DNA of 59,814 nucleotides, taken from Halieaceae bacterium UBA5085 (GTDB lineage Bacteria; Pseudomonadota; Gammaproteobacteria; Pseudomonadales; Halieaceae). Under the pieces are notes generated by a model. That model did no database searches. It was not told where the DNA came from and saw nothing but the letters and a program-made list of their open reading frames with translations. Both the position numbers and the translations under genes were made by a program. Shown here in pieces: positions 43,496-51,790 of the stretch (its first letter is position 1; every line of letters starts with the position of its first letter). The stretch is from the NCBI GenBank assembly GCA_002414665.1, contig DIAF01000040.1, forward strand, positions 1 to 59,814, given 5' to 3'.

Positions 43496-44765
43496 ATCCG
43501 CACTGCTGGCCGCCGGCCTTGCTGCGACCCTGCTCCTTGGCAGCCAGGTGCAGGCGCAAACACAGATACTCGACCAGGTCGTGGCCATCGTTGACGATGA
43601 TGTCATCATGGCCAGCGAGCTGCGTGAGCGGGTTGCCGCGATCACCCAGAGCCTGCAGTCACGGGGTGTCGAATTGCCCCCCGAGGATGTGCTGATTCGT
43701 GAAACCCTGGACCGGCTGATTCTGGAGAGCATCCAGCTGCAGTTGGGCAACCGCGTCGGTGCGCGCATCTCGGACGCACAGCTCAACCAGGCGATGGAGC
43801 GCGTAGCGGCGCAGAACCGCATGAGCCTGACCGAGTTCAGCGCAGCACTGGAGCAGCAGGGGCAGTCCTACGCCGCCATGCGCGAGCAGGTGCGGCGCGA
43901 GATGATCATCCAGCGGGTTCAGGCAGGCAACGTCAATCAACGCATCCAGATATCCGAGCAGGAGGTGCGCAACTTCCTTGCCTCCCCGGAAGGACAGAAG
44001 CTGACCCAGCCGGAGTACCGGATTCTTCACGCCCTGCTGCCCCTGCCCGAGGATGCGCCGAGCGGTGACGTCGAAGCGGCGCGCAGTTATCTCAACGGCC
44101 TGTTGCGCCGCATACGCGCTGGCGAGCCCTTCGACCAGGTCATTTCCTCCAACGATGGCCGCTACGCGTTCTCCGGGGGCGACCTGGGCTGGCGCAAGCT
44201 GGAAGATCTGCCGAGCCTGTTCAGCGATGTGGCGCCGGGCCTGGAGGTCGGCGCCACATCCGACCCGATCCGCAGCCCCTCCGGCCTGCACTTGATCAAT
44301 CTCGCCGACATGCAGGGCGGCGAGCAGATGGTCAACCAGACACGTGTGCGCCATATCCTCATCCAGCCCTCCGAAATCATGACGGAAGAGCAGGCTGAAG
44401 CACGCGCCCGGGAGCTGAGGAACCGCATACTGCAGGGCGAGGATTTTGCCGAACTGGCGCGCAAGTACTCCAAGGACATTGGCTCCGCCGCAGAGGGCGG
44501 CGACCTCGGCTGGACCACGCCCGGTCAGATGGTGCCCGAATTCGAGGCGGCGATGGCTGATACCGCCGTGGGGGAGGTCTCCGAACCGGTGAAAAGCCAG
44601 TTTGGCTGGCATATTCTCGAAGTGATGGAGCGGCGCGAGCAGGACATGACCGCCCAGGCCATTCGCAACCGCGCGACCGAGGCACTGCACCAGCGCAAAT
44701 ACGAGGAAGAACTCGACGCCTGGCTGCGGAAAATTCGCGACGAAGCGTTCGTCGACATCAAGTAA
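43485..44765 (+). CDS. surA: Periplasmic chaperone/PPIase SurA
   Basis: 426 aa. It has a signal peptide (SALLAAGLAATLLLGSQVQA), an N-terminal chaperone domain (ILDQVVAIVDDDVIMASEL), two parvulin PPIase domains (about 170-270 and 282-385; the second has RVRHILIQPSE and SKDIGSAAEGGDLGW), and a C-terminal helix. It escorts outer-membrane proteins, LptD among them, to BAM. GTG 43485 has GAGG 11 nt upstream; TTG 43476 is the alternative. lptD-surA-pdxA is the conserved order. Confidence 0.94.
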   Translation: MTIKSALLAAGLAATLLLGSQVQAQTQILDQVVAIVDDDVIMASELRERVAAITQSLQSRGVELPPEDVLIRETLDRLILESIQLQLGNRVGARISDAQLNQAMERVAAQNRMSLTEFSAALEQQGQSYAAMREQVRREMIIQRVQAGNVNQRIQISEQEVRNFLASPEGQKLTQPEYRILHALLPLPEDAPSGDVEAARSYLNGLLRRIRAGEPFDQVISSNDGRYAFSGGDLGWRKLEDLPSLFSDVAPGLEVGATSDPIRSPSGLHLINLADMQGGEQMVNQTRVRHILIQPSEIMTEEQAEARARELRNRILQGEDFAELARKYSKDIGSAAEGGDLGWTTPGQMVPEFEAAMADTAVGEVSEPVKSQFGWHILEVMERREQDMTAQAIRNRATEALHQRKYEEELDAWLRKIRDEAFVDIK

Positions 44766-44772
44766 GGCCGAC

Positions 44773-45837
44773 GTGACGATTTCCAGAATCGCCATCACCG
44801 CCGGGGAACCGGCGGGTATCGGGCCGGATGTTGTTGTCATGCTTGCCCAGCAGGAATGGCCCGCGGAACTCGTGGTGATCGCCGAACCGGACCTTCTGCT
44901 GCAGCGGGCGGAGTTGCTGGGGCTGCCGCTGGACCTGCAGCGTGCAGACTTTGCTGCGCCTGCGCGCGCGCAAGCCGCAGGCACCCTGACCGTACTGCCG
45001 GCGTCGGCGCACAGCCCGGGCAAGGCAGCCACCGGCGCGTCAGGCCTGTTCGCCCCGACTCTGGCTGCGCCGGTGCTGCCGGGCAGCCTGGAGCGGGCGA
45101 ATGCGCCCTACGTGGTGCAAACACTCGAGCTGGCGGCTGACGGCTGCCTCGCCGGATGTTTTGACGCGATGGTCACCGCACCGGTACAGAAGTCGATCAT
45201 CAACGACGCGGGCATCCCCTTTAGCGGCCACACCGAGTTCATGGCCGCCAGGACCCATACCGCACAGGTGGTGATGCTGCTCGCCGCCGGTGAGTTACGG
45301 GTGGCGCTGGCCACAACGCACCTGCCACTGTCGGCTGTCTCCCAGGCCATAACCCGCGACTCACTGTCCCGCACACTGCGTATTCTGCACGCGGACCTGC
45401 AGGGCAAGTTCGGCATCCAGACACCCTGCATTGCAGTGCTGGGCCTCAACCCCCACGCCGGCGAAGGCGGCCATCTGGGGCGCGAGGAGATAGAAATCAT
45501 CACGCCACTGCTGGAGCAACTGCGCGCGGAGGGCATGCACCTGTTGGGGCCGCTGCCTGCAGACACCGCCTTCAGCCCGAAACTGCTGGAACAGGCGGAC
45601 GCCTACCTCGCCATGTTCCACGACCAGGGCCTGCCGGTACTGAAATATGCGGGGTTCGGCAACGCGGTCAATATCACACTGGGTCTGCCGATTGTGCGCA
45701 CCAGTGTGGACCACGGGACGGCCCTGGAACTGGCGGGCACCGGGCTGGCCAGTGATGGGAGCCTGCGCGCAGCGTTAAACCTGGCTGTGAAACTGGCCCA
45801 GCACGTTCGTCCGGGACAGGCGGACCCGTCGGCTTAG
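44773..45837 (+). CDS. pdxA: 4-hydroxythreonine-4-phosphate dehydrogenase
   Basis: 354 aa, pyridoxal phosphate synthesis. Motifs: ITAGEPAGIGPDV, VTAPVQKSIINDAGIPFSGHTEF, ATTHLPLSAV, LGLNPHAGEGGHLGREE, LPADTAF and MFHDQGLPVLKY, with metal-binding histidines in SGHTEF and FHDQ. GTG 44773 has AAGG 7 nt before it, 7 nt after surA. In most gammaproteobacteria rsmA follows directly; here a minus-strand ABC exporter intervenes. Confidence 0.95.
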   Translation: MTISRIAITAGEPAGIGPDVVVMLAQQEWPAELVVIAEPDLLLQRAELLGLPLDLQRADFAAPARAQAAGTLTVLPASAHSPGKAATGASGLFAPTLAAPVLPGSLERANAPYVVQTLELAADGCLAGCFDAMVTAPVQKSIINDAGIPFSGHTEFMAARTHTAQVVMLLAAGELRVALATTHLPLSAVSQAITRDSLSRTLRILHADLQGKFGIQTPCIAVLGLNPHAGEGGHLGREEIEIITPLLEQLRAEGMHLLGPLPADTAFSPKLLEQADAYLAMFHDQGLPVLKYAGFGNAVNITLGLPIVRTSVDHGTALELAGTGLASDGSLRAALNLAVKLAQHVRPGQADPSA

Positions 45838-45840
45838 CCG

Positions 45841-46548
45841 TCAGCGGAGAGCAGCCACCGGCTGCCGATACTGCGCAATAACCTCCTCCGGAGTCCCCTC
45901 GGCGCGCAACTGCCCCTGCTCAATCCATACCGCCCGGTCGCAGAGCGCCTTCAGCTGCCCCTCGGCGTGGGAAACAAATACCACCGTCTGCTCACCGCCA
46001 AGACGCTGTTGCATGGCGGCGAGCGCCTTGTCGCGGAACTGCGCATCGCCCACGCTCAGCACCTCGTCGATAAGCAGGATATCCACCCGTGTCAGCAAGC
46101 CGCTGGCGAACCCCAAACGGGCGCGCATGCCGGAGGAATAGGTTTTCACCGGCTCCTCGAAGGAGTCGCCCAGTTCCGTGAACTCGCGAACAGCGTCCAG
46201 GCTGGCCAGCGCATCGCGCTTGCTCACCCCCTGCAACATGGCCGAGATGAGCGCGTTGTCGCGGCCGGACAGGGAATCCTGAAAACCAAGCCCCAGGCTG
46301 AGAAGTGCGCAGCTGGCGCCGGCGCGGCGGCGAATCACCCCCTGCCGGGGCTCGATAATGCCAGCCATCAGGCGCAGCATCGTGGTCTTGCCGGCCCCAT
46401 TGCGACCGACGATGCCCAGGGTGTCACCCGGCATGACCCGCAGCGAAACATTGTCCAGCACATGGTGCAAGCCGTGGTCGAAACTGCTTTTGCGCGCCAT
46501 GTAGTGATGGGAGACGCCCACCAGTTCCAGCATCGGCAGGTCGTTCAT
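45841..46548 (-). CDS. Polysaccharide-type ABC exporter, ATPase (KpsT/Wzt-like)
   Basis: 235 aa ABC ATPase. Walker A is GRNGAGKT (48-55), signature YSSGM (137-141) and Walker B ILLIDEV (157-163). The YSSGMRARLGFA sequence and LIDEVLSVGDAQF are hallmarks of the O-antigen, capsule and teichoic acid export class. It lacks the long C-terminal carbohydrate-binding domain of many Wzt proteins. It overlaps its permease as ATGA. No glycosyltransferase cluster is adjacent, so the exported glycan is unknown. It interrupts the pdxA-rsmA block on the opposite strand. Confidence 0.88.
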   Translation of the reverse strand: MNDLPMLELVGVSHHYMARKSSFDHGLHHVLDNVSLRVMPGDTLGIVGRNGAGKTTMLRLMAGIIEPRQGVIRRRAGASCALLSLGLGFQDSLSGRDNALISAMLQGVSKRDALASLDAVREFTELGDSFEEPVKTYSSGMRARLGFASGLLTRVDILLIDEVLSVGDAQFRDKALAAMQQRLGGEQTVVFVSHAEGQLKALCDRAVWIEQGQLRAEGTPEEVIAQYRQPVAALR

Positions 46549-47318
46549 GAGGTGATGACCCGCAATGCGATGAAGCGGCTGTGACGCCGCAGCACCGCCA
46601 ATCCTGCCAGGGCCACCAGCAGGGCGATACTGCCCACAATGGCCAGATGCGCAGCATTCGGCGCCACACCCTCCAGCATGATCTGCCGGTAGGCATCCAG
46701 CAGAAAGGCCAGCGGGTTCAGCGTCAGCACCCAGTAGGTCATAGCCGGATCCAGGTCACGGGGGTCCCAGAACACCCCGGAGGTGAACATGAGAAATATG
46801 GTCGCCATGGAGATAAAAACGTGAAAGTCGAACACCCAGCACACCAGATAGGCCGCGAACAGCGAGCAGGCCACGATCAGCAGGTAGTTCACCAGCATCA
46901 CCGGCAGCAGCCAGCCCCACACCAGTGAAGGGGTGTAACCCTTGGCCAGAAGCACGGCAAACAACAGCAGGAAGACCGCTGCCTGTTTGTACAGGCCCTC
47001 CTGTATCGTGGCCAGGGGAAACAGGCTCTTGGGAATATCGACCCGGCCGACAAGCCCCTTGCTGCCGAGAATACTGCGCGATGCCTGGTTCAATGACTTG
47101 GAAAACCAGACAAACGCCAGCTGCCCGCACATCAGGAATACCACAAAGTCTTCCTTGCGGTTCTGCAGGATGAGCTCGAAGACCACATAGAACACCAGCA
47201 CATAGAGCAAGGGCTCAAGCACCCACCACACATAGCCGAAAAAATAGCGCGATGCATCGGCCTTCAATGACAGGCGAGCCATGGTGTCCATGAGTGTGGC
47301 GTATTGCGAGAGTGTCAT
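46545..47318 (-). CDS. Polysaccharide-type ABC exporter, permease (KpsM/Wzm-like)
   Basis: 257 aa ABC-2 type permease with about six membrane helices. The N-terminus LKADASRYFFGYVWWVLEPLL is typical of this export family (sequence just after the start aligns with the interface helix and first helix of Wzm/KpsM). NPLAFLLDAYRQIMLEG is the conserved segment before the last helices. ATG 47318 is chosen because the family begins there; earlier in-frame ATGs would add about 80 residues overlapping rsmA. The Shine-Dalgarno is weak. Confidence 0.88.
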   Translation of the reverse strand: MTLSQYATLMDTMARLSLKADASRYFFGYVWWVLEPLLYVLVFYVVFELILQNRKEDFVVFLMCGQLAFVWFSKSLNQASRSILGSKGLVGRVDIPKSLFPLATIQEGLYKQAAVFLLLFAVLLAKGYTPSLVWGWLLPVMLVNYLLIVACSLFAAYLVCWVFDFHVFISMATIFLMFTSGVFWDPRDLDPAMTYWVLTLNPLAFLLDAYRQIMLEGVAPNAAHLAIVGSIALLVALAGLAVLRRHSRFIALRVITS

Positions 47319-47352
47319 GCGGCGTTCTGGTAGCTCGTTGATATGGGGCGGG

Positions 47353-47361
47353 AGTATAACA
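47353..47361 (-). promoter_or_regulatory. Extended -10 promoter for the ABC exporter pair
   Basis: The minus strand reads TGTTATACT, an extended -10 with start near 47346, about 28 nt before the permease ATG. The -35 is poor. It implies the exporter is transcribed independently of the surrounding plus-strand genes. Confidence 0.45.
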
Positions 47362-47460
47362 GCCAGGACAGGAGAAGTGCGGCGGCCAGTGGGACACCCA
47401 TAGGGGACGCCCGCTGGCCATCGCCCATGTGAAAACGTGCACTTTGCCCGGCAGGCCCCG

Positions 47461-47466
47461 TACAAT
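47461..47466 (+). promoter_or_regulatory. Possible rsmA -10 element, 7 bp before the start codon
   Basis: TACAAT lies six bases before the ATG at 47473, so a transcript from it would begin at or next to the start codon (leaderless). The -35 region is weak and there is no Shine-Dalgarno before rsmA. With the exporter inserted upstream, rsmA needs a promoter of its own. Confidence 0.35.
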
Positions 47467-47472
47467 GCACCC

Positions 47473-48261
47473 ATGAAAACCACCCACATACCGCGCAAGC
47501 GCTTCGGCCAGAATTTCCTGCAGGATGCAGGCATCATTGCCGCGATCGCCAATGCCATACACCCGCAACCAGATGAGCATCTGGTGGAGATCGGGCCCGG
47601 TCAGGGTGCGCTCACAGCGGCACTGATCAGTCGCGAAATACGCCTTGACGTTGTGGAACTGGACCGGGATCTGGTGACCGGCTTGCTGGCGGCCTTCAGC
47701 ATATATCCGGGTTTCAAACTGCACAGTGCCGATGCGCTGGCCTTCGACTTCGCCACACTGGCCCGCGATGGTGTGCCGCTGCGGGTGGTAGGCAACCTGC
47801 CCTACAACATCTCCACACCCCTGCTGTTTCGCCTGCTGGAGTTCGCCCCCTTACTGCAGGACATGCATTTCATGCTGCAGCTGGAGGTGGTAAACCGCCT
47901 GGCGGCAACACCCGGCGGCAAGCACTGGGGGCGTCTCGGCATCATGGCCCAGTATCACTGCGCGGTGGAACACCTGTTCGATGTGCCCCCCGAAGCTTTT
48001 TATCCGCCACCGAAAGTCCAGTCAGCCATTGTCAGGCTGACCCCCTACCAGCGTTCACCCTGGCCAGAGTGCGACGAGGACAGTCTGCGCAAGATCGTGC
48101 AGGCCTCCTTCGCCCAGCGGCGCAAGACGCTGCGCAATAATTTAAAGGGTATACTCTCTGATCACGAACTCGAGCAGCTGGGGGTTGACCCCGGTGCCCG
48201 CGCAGAGACGCTGCAACTGCTGGATTTTATCCGCCTGGCCAACCACCTGAGCGATGCCTGA
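47473..48261 (+). CDS. rsmA: 16S rRNA dimethyladenosine transferase RsmA (KsgA)
   Basis: 262 aa. It dimethylates A1518 and A1519 of 16S rRNA late in 30S assembly. Motifs: RKRFGQNFLQD, VEIGPGQGALTAAL (motif I), VVELDRDL, VGNLPYNISTPLLF (motif IV) and FAQRRKTLRNNL near the C-terminus. ATG 47473 is the family start. apaG overlaps its stop by 8 nt, giving the usual rsmA-apaG-apaH order. Confidence 0.96.
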   Translation: MKTTHIPRKRFGQNFLQDAGIIAAIANAIHPQPDEHLVEIGPGQGALTAALISREIRLDVVELDRDLVTGLLAAFSIYPGFKLHSADALAFDFATLARDGVPLRVVGNLPYNISTPLLFRLLEFAPLLQDMHFMLQLEVVNRLAATPGGKHWGRLGIMAQYHCAVEHLFDVPPEAFYPPPKVQSAIVRLTPYQRSPWPECDEDSLRKIVQASFAQRRKTLRNNLKGILSDHELEQLGVDPGARAETLQLLDFIRLANHLSDA

Positions 48262-48688
48262 CCCCATGGAAACCCGAGCACCCAGCCCCTTCGACCCCTC
48301 CCTGGTGAACGTTGACGTGGTGACCAGTTACCTCGCGCGCCATTCACGTCCAGCCGACGGGCAGTACACCTTTGCCTACACCATTACGATCCGCAACAGC
48401 GGTAGCCAGGCTGTGCAACTGCTGTCGCGGCACTGGATCATTACCGATGCGGATGGGGCGCAGCAGGAGGTTCGCGGCGAGGGCGTGGTCGGCGAGCAGC
48501 CGGTGATTCAACCAGGGGCGTATTTCCGCTATACCAGCGGCACGACCCTGGCCACCCCGGTCGGCTTTATGGAAGGCAGCTACACCATGGTCACCCGCAC
48601 CGGGGGGTCACCGGCGAGTGAGGCTGAGCAGCGCTTCGATGTACCCATACGCGCCTTCACCCTGCACACCCCTACGGCGCTGAACTGA
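48254..48688 (+). CDS. apaG: ApaG protein
   Basis: 144 aa, slightly longer than the usual 125. It has a fibronectin-III-like fold with YTFAYTITIRNSG, VQLLSRHWIITDADG, VRGEGVVGEQPVIQPG, FRYTSGTTLATPVGFMEGSY and a beta-rich end. Biochemical function is unclear in the family; it is conserved next to apaH. ATG 48254 lies inside the rsmA end; ATG 48266 is possible. Confidence 0.93.
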   Translation: MPDPMETRAPSPFDPSLVNVDVVTSYLARHSRPADGQYTFAYTITIRNSGSQAVQLLSRHWIITDADGAQQEVRGEGVVGEQPVIQPGAYFRYTSGTTLATPVGFMEGSYTMVTRTGGSPASEAEQRFDVPIRAFTLHTPTALN

Positions 48689-48697
48689 GTAGCCGCT

Positions 48698-49534
48698 GTG
48701 GCGACCTATGCAGTCGGTGACATACAGGGGTGCCTGCAGCCACTGAAGCACTTGCTCAAGCGCGTGCAGTTCAACCCCGACCGCGACACCCTGTGGTCCG
48801 TTGGCGACATCGTCAATCGTGGCCCCAAGTGCTTGAAAACCCTGCGTTTCCTGTACGACATGCGCGACAACCTGGTCATGGTGCTGGGCAACCATGACCT
48901 GCACCTGCTGGCGGTTGCGGCCGGTGTACGCGCACCTTCGCCCTCCGACACGCTGGGCAAGATCCTCGCCGCGCCGGACCGGGACAAGCTGCTCAACTGG
49001 CTGACACACCGACCGCTGCTGCACTACGAACACGGCTACACCATGGTGCATGCGGGCATCCCGCCACAGTGGAGCGTGGAAGACGCCATGCAGCGCGCCT
49101 GGGAGGTGGAGGCCGTATTGCAAAGTCCCGATTGCATCGCGTTCCTGGCGGCAATGTACGGTAACGAGCCGGCGGTCTGGTCCGATGACCTGCAGGGCAT
49201 GGAGCGGCTGCGGGTGATCACCAACTATCTTACGCGCATGCGCTACTGCACCAAGAAGGGTGTTCTCGACCTGTTGAGCAAAGGCCCCATTCCCAATCCG
49301 CGGCCGGAAGGCGACAGCAAGAAGGTCTCCCCCTGGTTCACCCACAAGAAACGCAAGACCGCGGGCGACAAGATCATTTTCGGTCACTGGGCATCGATAG
49401 AGGGTGTTACCGACAGCCCGAACACAATAGGCCTCGACACCGGCTGCGTGTGGGGTGGCGCCATGACCCTGTACAATCTGGACACCGGTGAGCGCACCTC
49501 CTGCGCCTGCAAGAACGGGCGCTGCCGGACGTGA
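48698..49534 (+). CDS. apaH: Diadenosine tetraphosphatase (symmetrical)
   Basis: 278 aa metallophosphatase that hydrolyses Ap4A to two ADP and also removes NpnN RNA caps. Motifs: VGDIQGCL, VGDIVNRGP, VLGNHDLHLLA, VHAGIPPQW, FGHWAS and GLDTGCVWGG. GTG 48698 opens the protein 9 nt after apaG. It overlaps cca as GTGA. Confidence 0.96.
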   Translation: MATYAVGDIQGCLQPLKHLLKRVQFNPDRDTLWSVGDIVNRGPKCLKTLRFLYDMRDNLVMVLGNHDLHLLAVAAGVRAPSPSDTLGKILAAPDRDKLLNWLTHRPLLHYEHGYTMVHAGIPPQWSVEDAMQRAWEVEAVLQSPDCIAFLAAMYGNEPAVWSDDLQGMERLRVITNYLTRMRYCTKKGVLDLLSKGPIPNPRPEGDSKKVSPWFTHKKRKTAGDKIIFGHWASIEGVTDSPNTIGLDTGCVWGGAMTLYNLDTGERTSCACKNGRCRT

Positions 49535-50760
49535 AAACCTACCTGGTCGGCGGTGCCGTGCGCGATGCCCTCCTCGACTACCCCTGCAGCGAACGCGACT
49601 GGGTGGTCGTGGGGGCCACGCCGGAGACCCTGCTGGCCCTGGGCTACCAGCAAGTGGGCAAGGACTTCCCCGTTTTCCTGCACCCGGAAACCAAAGAAGA
49701 ACATGCCCTCGCGCGCACAGAGCGCAAGCAGGGACACGGCTATACCGGTTTCATCGTGCACTGCGACCCCGCAGTCACGCTGGAAGAAGACCTGCTGCGC
49801 CGCGACCTGACGATTAACGCGATGGCCCGCGACGATACCGGGCAGATCATCGACCCCTACGGCGGCCAGCGGGACCTGCGTCAGCGCGTGCTGCGTCACG
49901 TGTCCGGTGCCTTTGTGGAGGACCCGCTGCGCGTGCTGCGCACGGCGCGCTTCGCCGCCCGCTACGCGCACCTCGGCTTCAGCGTTGCACCGGAGACGCT
50001 GGCGTTGATGACGGACATTGTCAACCAGGGTGAACTGGAGCACCTGCCGGCGGAGCGCGTGTGGATCGAACTGCAGAAGGCTCTCGCTGAACGCAGCCCC
50101 GAAACCTTTATCACGGTGCTGCGAGACTGCGGCGCACTGCGCGCGCTGCTGCCGGAGGTCGACAGACTGTTCGGCGTGCCGCAAAGCCCGCAGTATCATC
50201 CGGAAGTGGATACCGGCCTGCATACCCTGATGGTATTGCAACAGGCGGCCGGGCTCACCCCCGCCGCAGATGTGCGCTTTGCTGCCCTGCTGCACGACCT
50301 GGGCAAGGGCATTACGCCAGAGGCCGAGTGGCCGCGACATATCGCACACGAACAGCGTGGCCTGGCGCTGGTGCGCGATGTCTGCCAGCGACTGCGCGCA
50401 CCCAACCAGTACCGGGACCTGGCGCTACAGGTCTGCGAATTCCACCTGCTCTGCCATCGGGCGCGGGAACTGCGAGGCAAAACCCTGTTGAAGCTGCTGC
50501 GTGGAACCGGCGCCCTGCGCCAGCCACAGCGGTTCGAGGCATTTCTGCTGGCCTGCGAGGCCGACGCCCGCGGTCGTGCGGGCAGCGAGCAACGCCCCTA
50601 TCCCCAGGCTGCGTACCTGCGCGAGGCACTGCGCAGGGCGAGATCGGTCAGCGCCGAGGCGTTTGTGGCGCAGGGGCTTACCGGCAAGGCGCTGGGCGAG
50701 GCACTGGCGGCTGAGCAGATCCGTCTGCTGGACGCCCTGCGCACCACACCGGCCGAATGA
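49531..50760 (+). CDS. cca: CCA-adding tRNA nucleotidyltransferase with HD domain
   Basis: 409 aa, the E. coli type that combines CCA addition with an HD phosphohydrolase. The polymerase domain has YLVGGAVRDALL, the metal motif RDW, RRDLTINAMA and EDPLRVLRTARFAARY. The HD domain is around 225-340 with HTLMVLQQ and LLHDLGKG. GTG 49531 overlaps apaH (GTGA). Convergent with folK, 24 nt apart. Confidence 0.95.
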   Translation: MKTYLVGGAVRDALLDYPCSERDWVVVGATPETLLALGYQQVGKDFPVFLHPETKEEHALARTERKQGHGYTGFIVHCDPAVTLEEDLLRRDLTINAMARDDTGQIIDPYGGQRDLRQRVLRHVSGAFVEDPLRVLRTARFAARYAHLGFSVAPETLALMTDIVNQGELEHLPAERVWIELQKALAERSPETFITVLRDCGALRALLPEVDRLFGVPQSPQYHPEVDTGLHTLMVLQQAAGLTPAADVRFAALLHDLGKGITPEAEWPRHIAHEQRGLALVRDVCQRLRAPNQYRDLALQVCEFHLLCHRARELRGKTLLKLLRGTGALRQPQRFEAFLLACEADARGRAGSEQRPYPQAAYLREALRRARSVSAEAFVAQGLTGKALGEALAAEQIRLLDALRTTPAE

Positions 50761-50784
50761 TGCGGCGCAGTGCGCCCGGGGCAT

Positions 50785-51300
50785 TCACTCGGCGCGGGAG
50801 ATCCAGCGCCCGCGCCAGGCAAAGTCCACCCGCACCAGCGCCTGACTGTCCTGCCGAAACGCGCGCCACAGTTCGGCGTAGCTCAAACCGGTAGCGGGAT
50901 GCCGGTCCGCAGGCGCCAGCTCGGCCAACGGACGCAACACGAAGGCGTTTTCCAGTATTTCCCCGCGAGGGAGGCTGATGCCGTGGTGTTCGCCGCACAG
51001 ATCGCCGTAGGTGAGAATATCGATATCCAGCTGCCGTGCGGAGAACCGGGTCGCATTCACCGGGCGGCCGTGCCCGGTTTCGATGGCGCGCAGGCGGGCC
51101 GCCATGTCGGCCAGGGGCAATCGGGTCTCCACCGCAACGACCATATTCAGGAAGGGTTGTCCGTCAAAGCCGATAGCGGCACTGTCGTACACGGGAGAGA
51201 GCTCCAGGGCGCCAAAGAGTGCCTGCAGCGCATCCAGCCCCGCAACGAGATAGCGTTCGCGCTCGATGTTGCTGCCGAGCCCGAGAAACACTCGGGTCAC
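50785..51300 (-). CDS. folK: HPPK, 6-hydroxymethyl-7,8-dihydropterin pyrophosphokinase
   Basis: 171 aa. It pyrophosphorylates hydroxymethyldihydropterin in folate synthesis. Motifs: FLGLGSNIERERYL, PVYDSAAIGFDGQPFLNMV and TRFSARQLDIDILTYG, with the metal-binding DIDI. GTG 51300 overlaps the folB stop (GTGA), so folB-folK is coupled. An open frame continues upstream but is not homologous. Confidence 0.93.
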   Translation of the reverse strand: MTRVFLGLGSNIERERYLVAGLDALQALFGALELSPVYDSAAIGFDGQPFLNMVVAVETRLPLADMAARLRAIETGHGRPVNATRFSARQLDIDILTYGDLCGEHHGISLPRGEILENAFVLRPLAELAPADRHPATGLSYAELWRAFRQDSQALVRVDFAWRGRWISRAE

Positions 51301-51659
51301 GCCGGGCGTACCCCGCGCTCGATCAGCACGCCCACATCGCGCGCCTGCAGCACCGCCCCCGGTTTGCACAGCCGCAGGCGCAACCACGGCACGTCGAAGC
51401 CGCACAGCACCTGCTCGGCGAGCTCCTCGGCAAGCGTCTCCAGCAATTCACAGCGCGACGCCTCAACCCAGTCAATCACCCGCCGGGATACCGCGGCATA
51501 ATCCAGTGCACGCGACAGGTCATCACCCTGTGCGGCGGGGCGGTTGTCCCAGGCCATTTCGAGGTCGATAAGCAGGGTTTGCCGGATACCGCGTTCCCAG
51601 TCGTAGACGCCGATAACAGCGTCCGCGCGCAGTTCGCGAATAAAGACGATATCTACCAC
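51297..51659 (-). CDS. folB: Dihydroneopterin aldolase
   Basis: 120 aa tunnelling-fold enzyme. It cleaves dihydroneopterin to hydroxymethyldihydropterin and glycolaldehyde, feeding FolK. Motifs: IRELRADAVIGVYDWERGI, DLEMAWDN, LDYAAVSRRVIDWVE and LLETLAEELAEQVL, with catalytic Lys in RLCKPGAV. GTG 51659 has GGAG upstream. plsY, its usual neighbour in Pseudomonas, is absent; the 131 nt up to tsaD shows only a small hairpin. Confidence 0.92.
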   Translation of the reverse strand: MVDIVFIRELRADAVIGVYDWERGIRQTLLIDLEMAWDNRPAAQGDDLSRALDYAAVSRRVIDWVEASRCELLETLAEELAEQVLCGFDVPWLRLRLCKPGAVLQARDVGVLIERGVRPA

Positions 51660-51771
51660 TGCGGCGGCTCCAGCTTCGCAACGCGGCGGCGACACGTATC
51701 TCGGGACATAATCCAGGCCTTGACTGAGCAGTGGCGCATGATACTGACATCGGCGGCGCCCGACCAGCCGA

Positions 51772-51787
51772 CTCCGCTGTCGCGGAG
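51772..51787 (-). terminator. Small hairpin just after tsaD
   Basis: CTCCGC and GCGGAG form a perfect 6-bp stem around a 4-nt loop, 3 nt past the tsaD stop on the minus strand. There is no U-tract, so it may stabilise the mRNA 3' end instead of terminating. Confidence 0.3.
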
Positions 51788-51790
51788 CGC

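Noticed and set aside
43659..45032. A 457-codon open frame antisense to surA/pdxA
   Set aside because: It spans two real plus-strand genes and has no domain or ribosome binding site.
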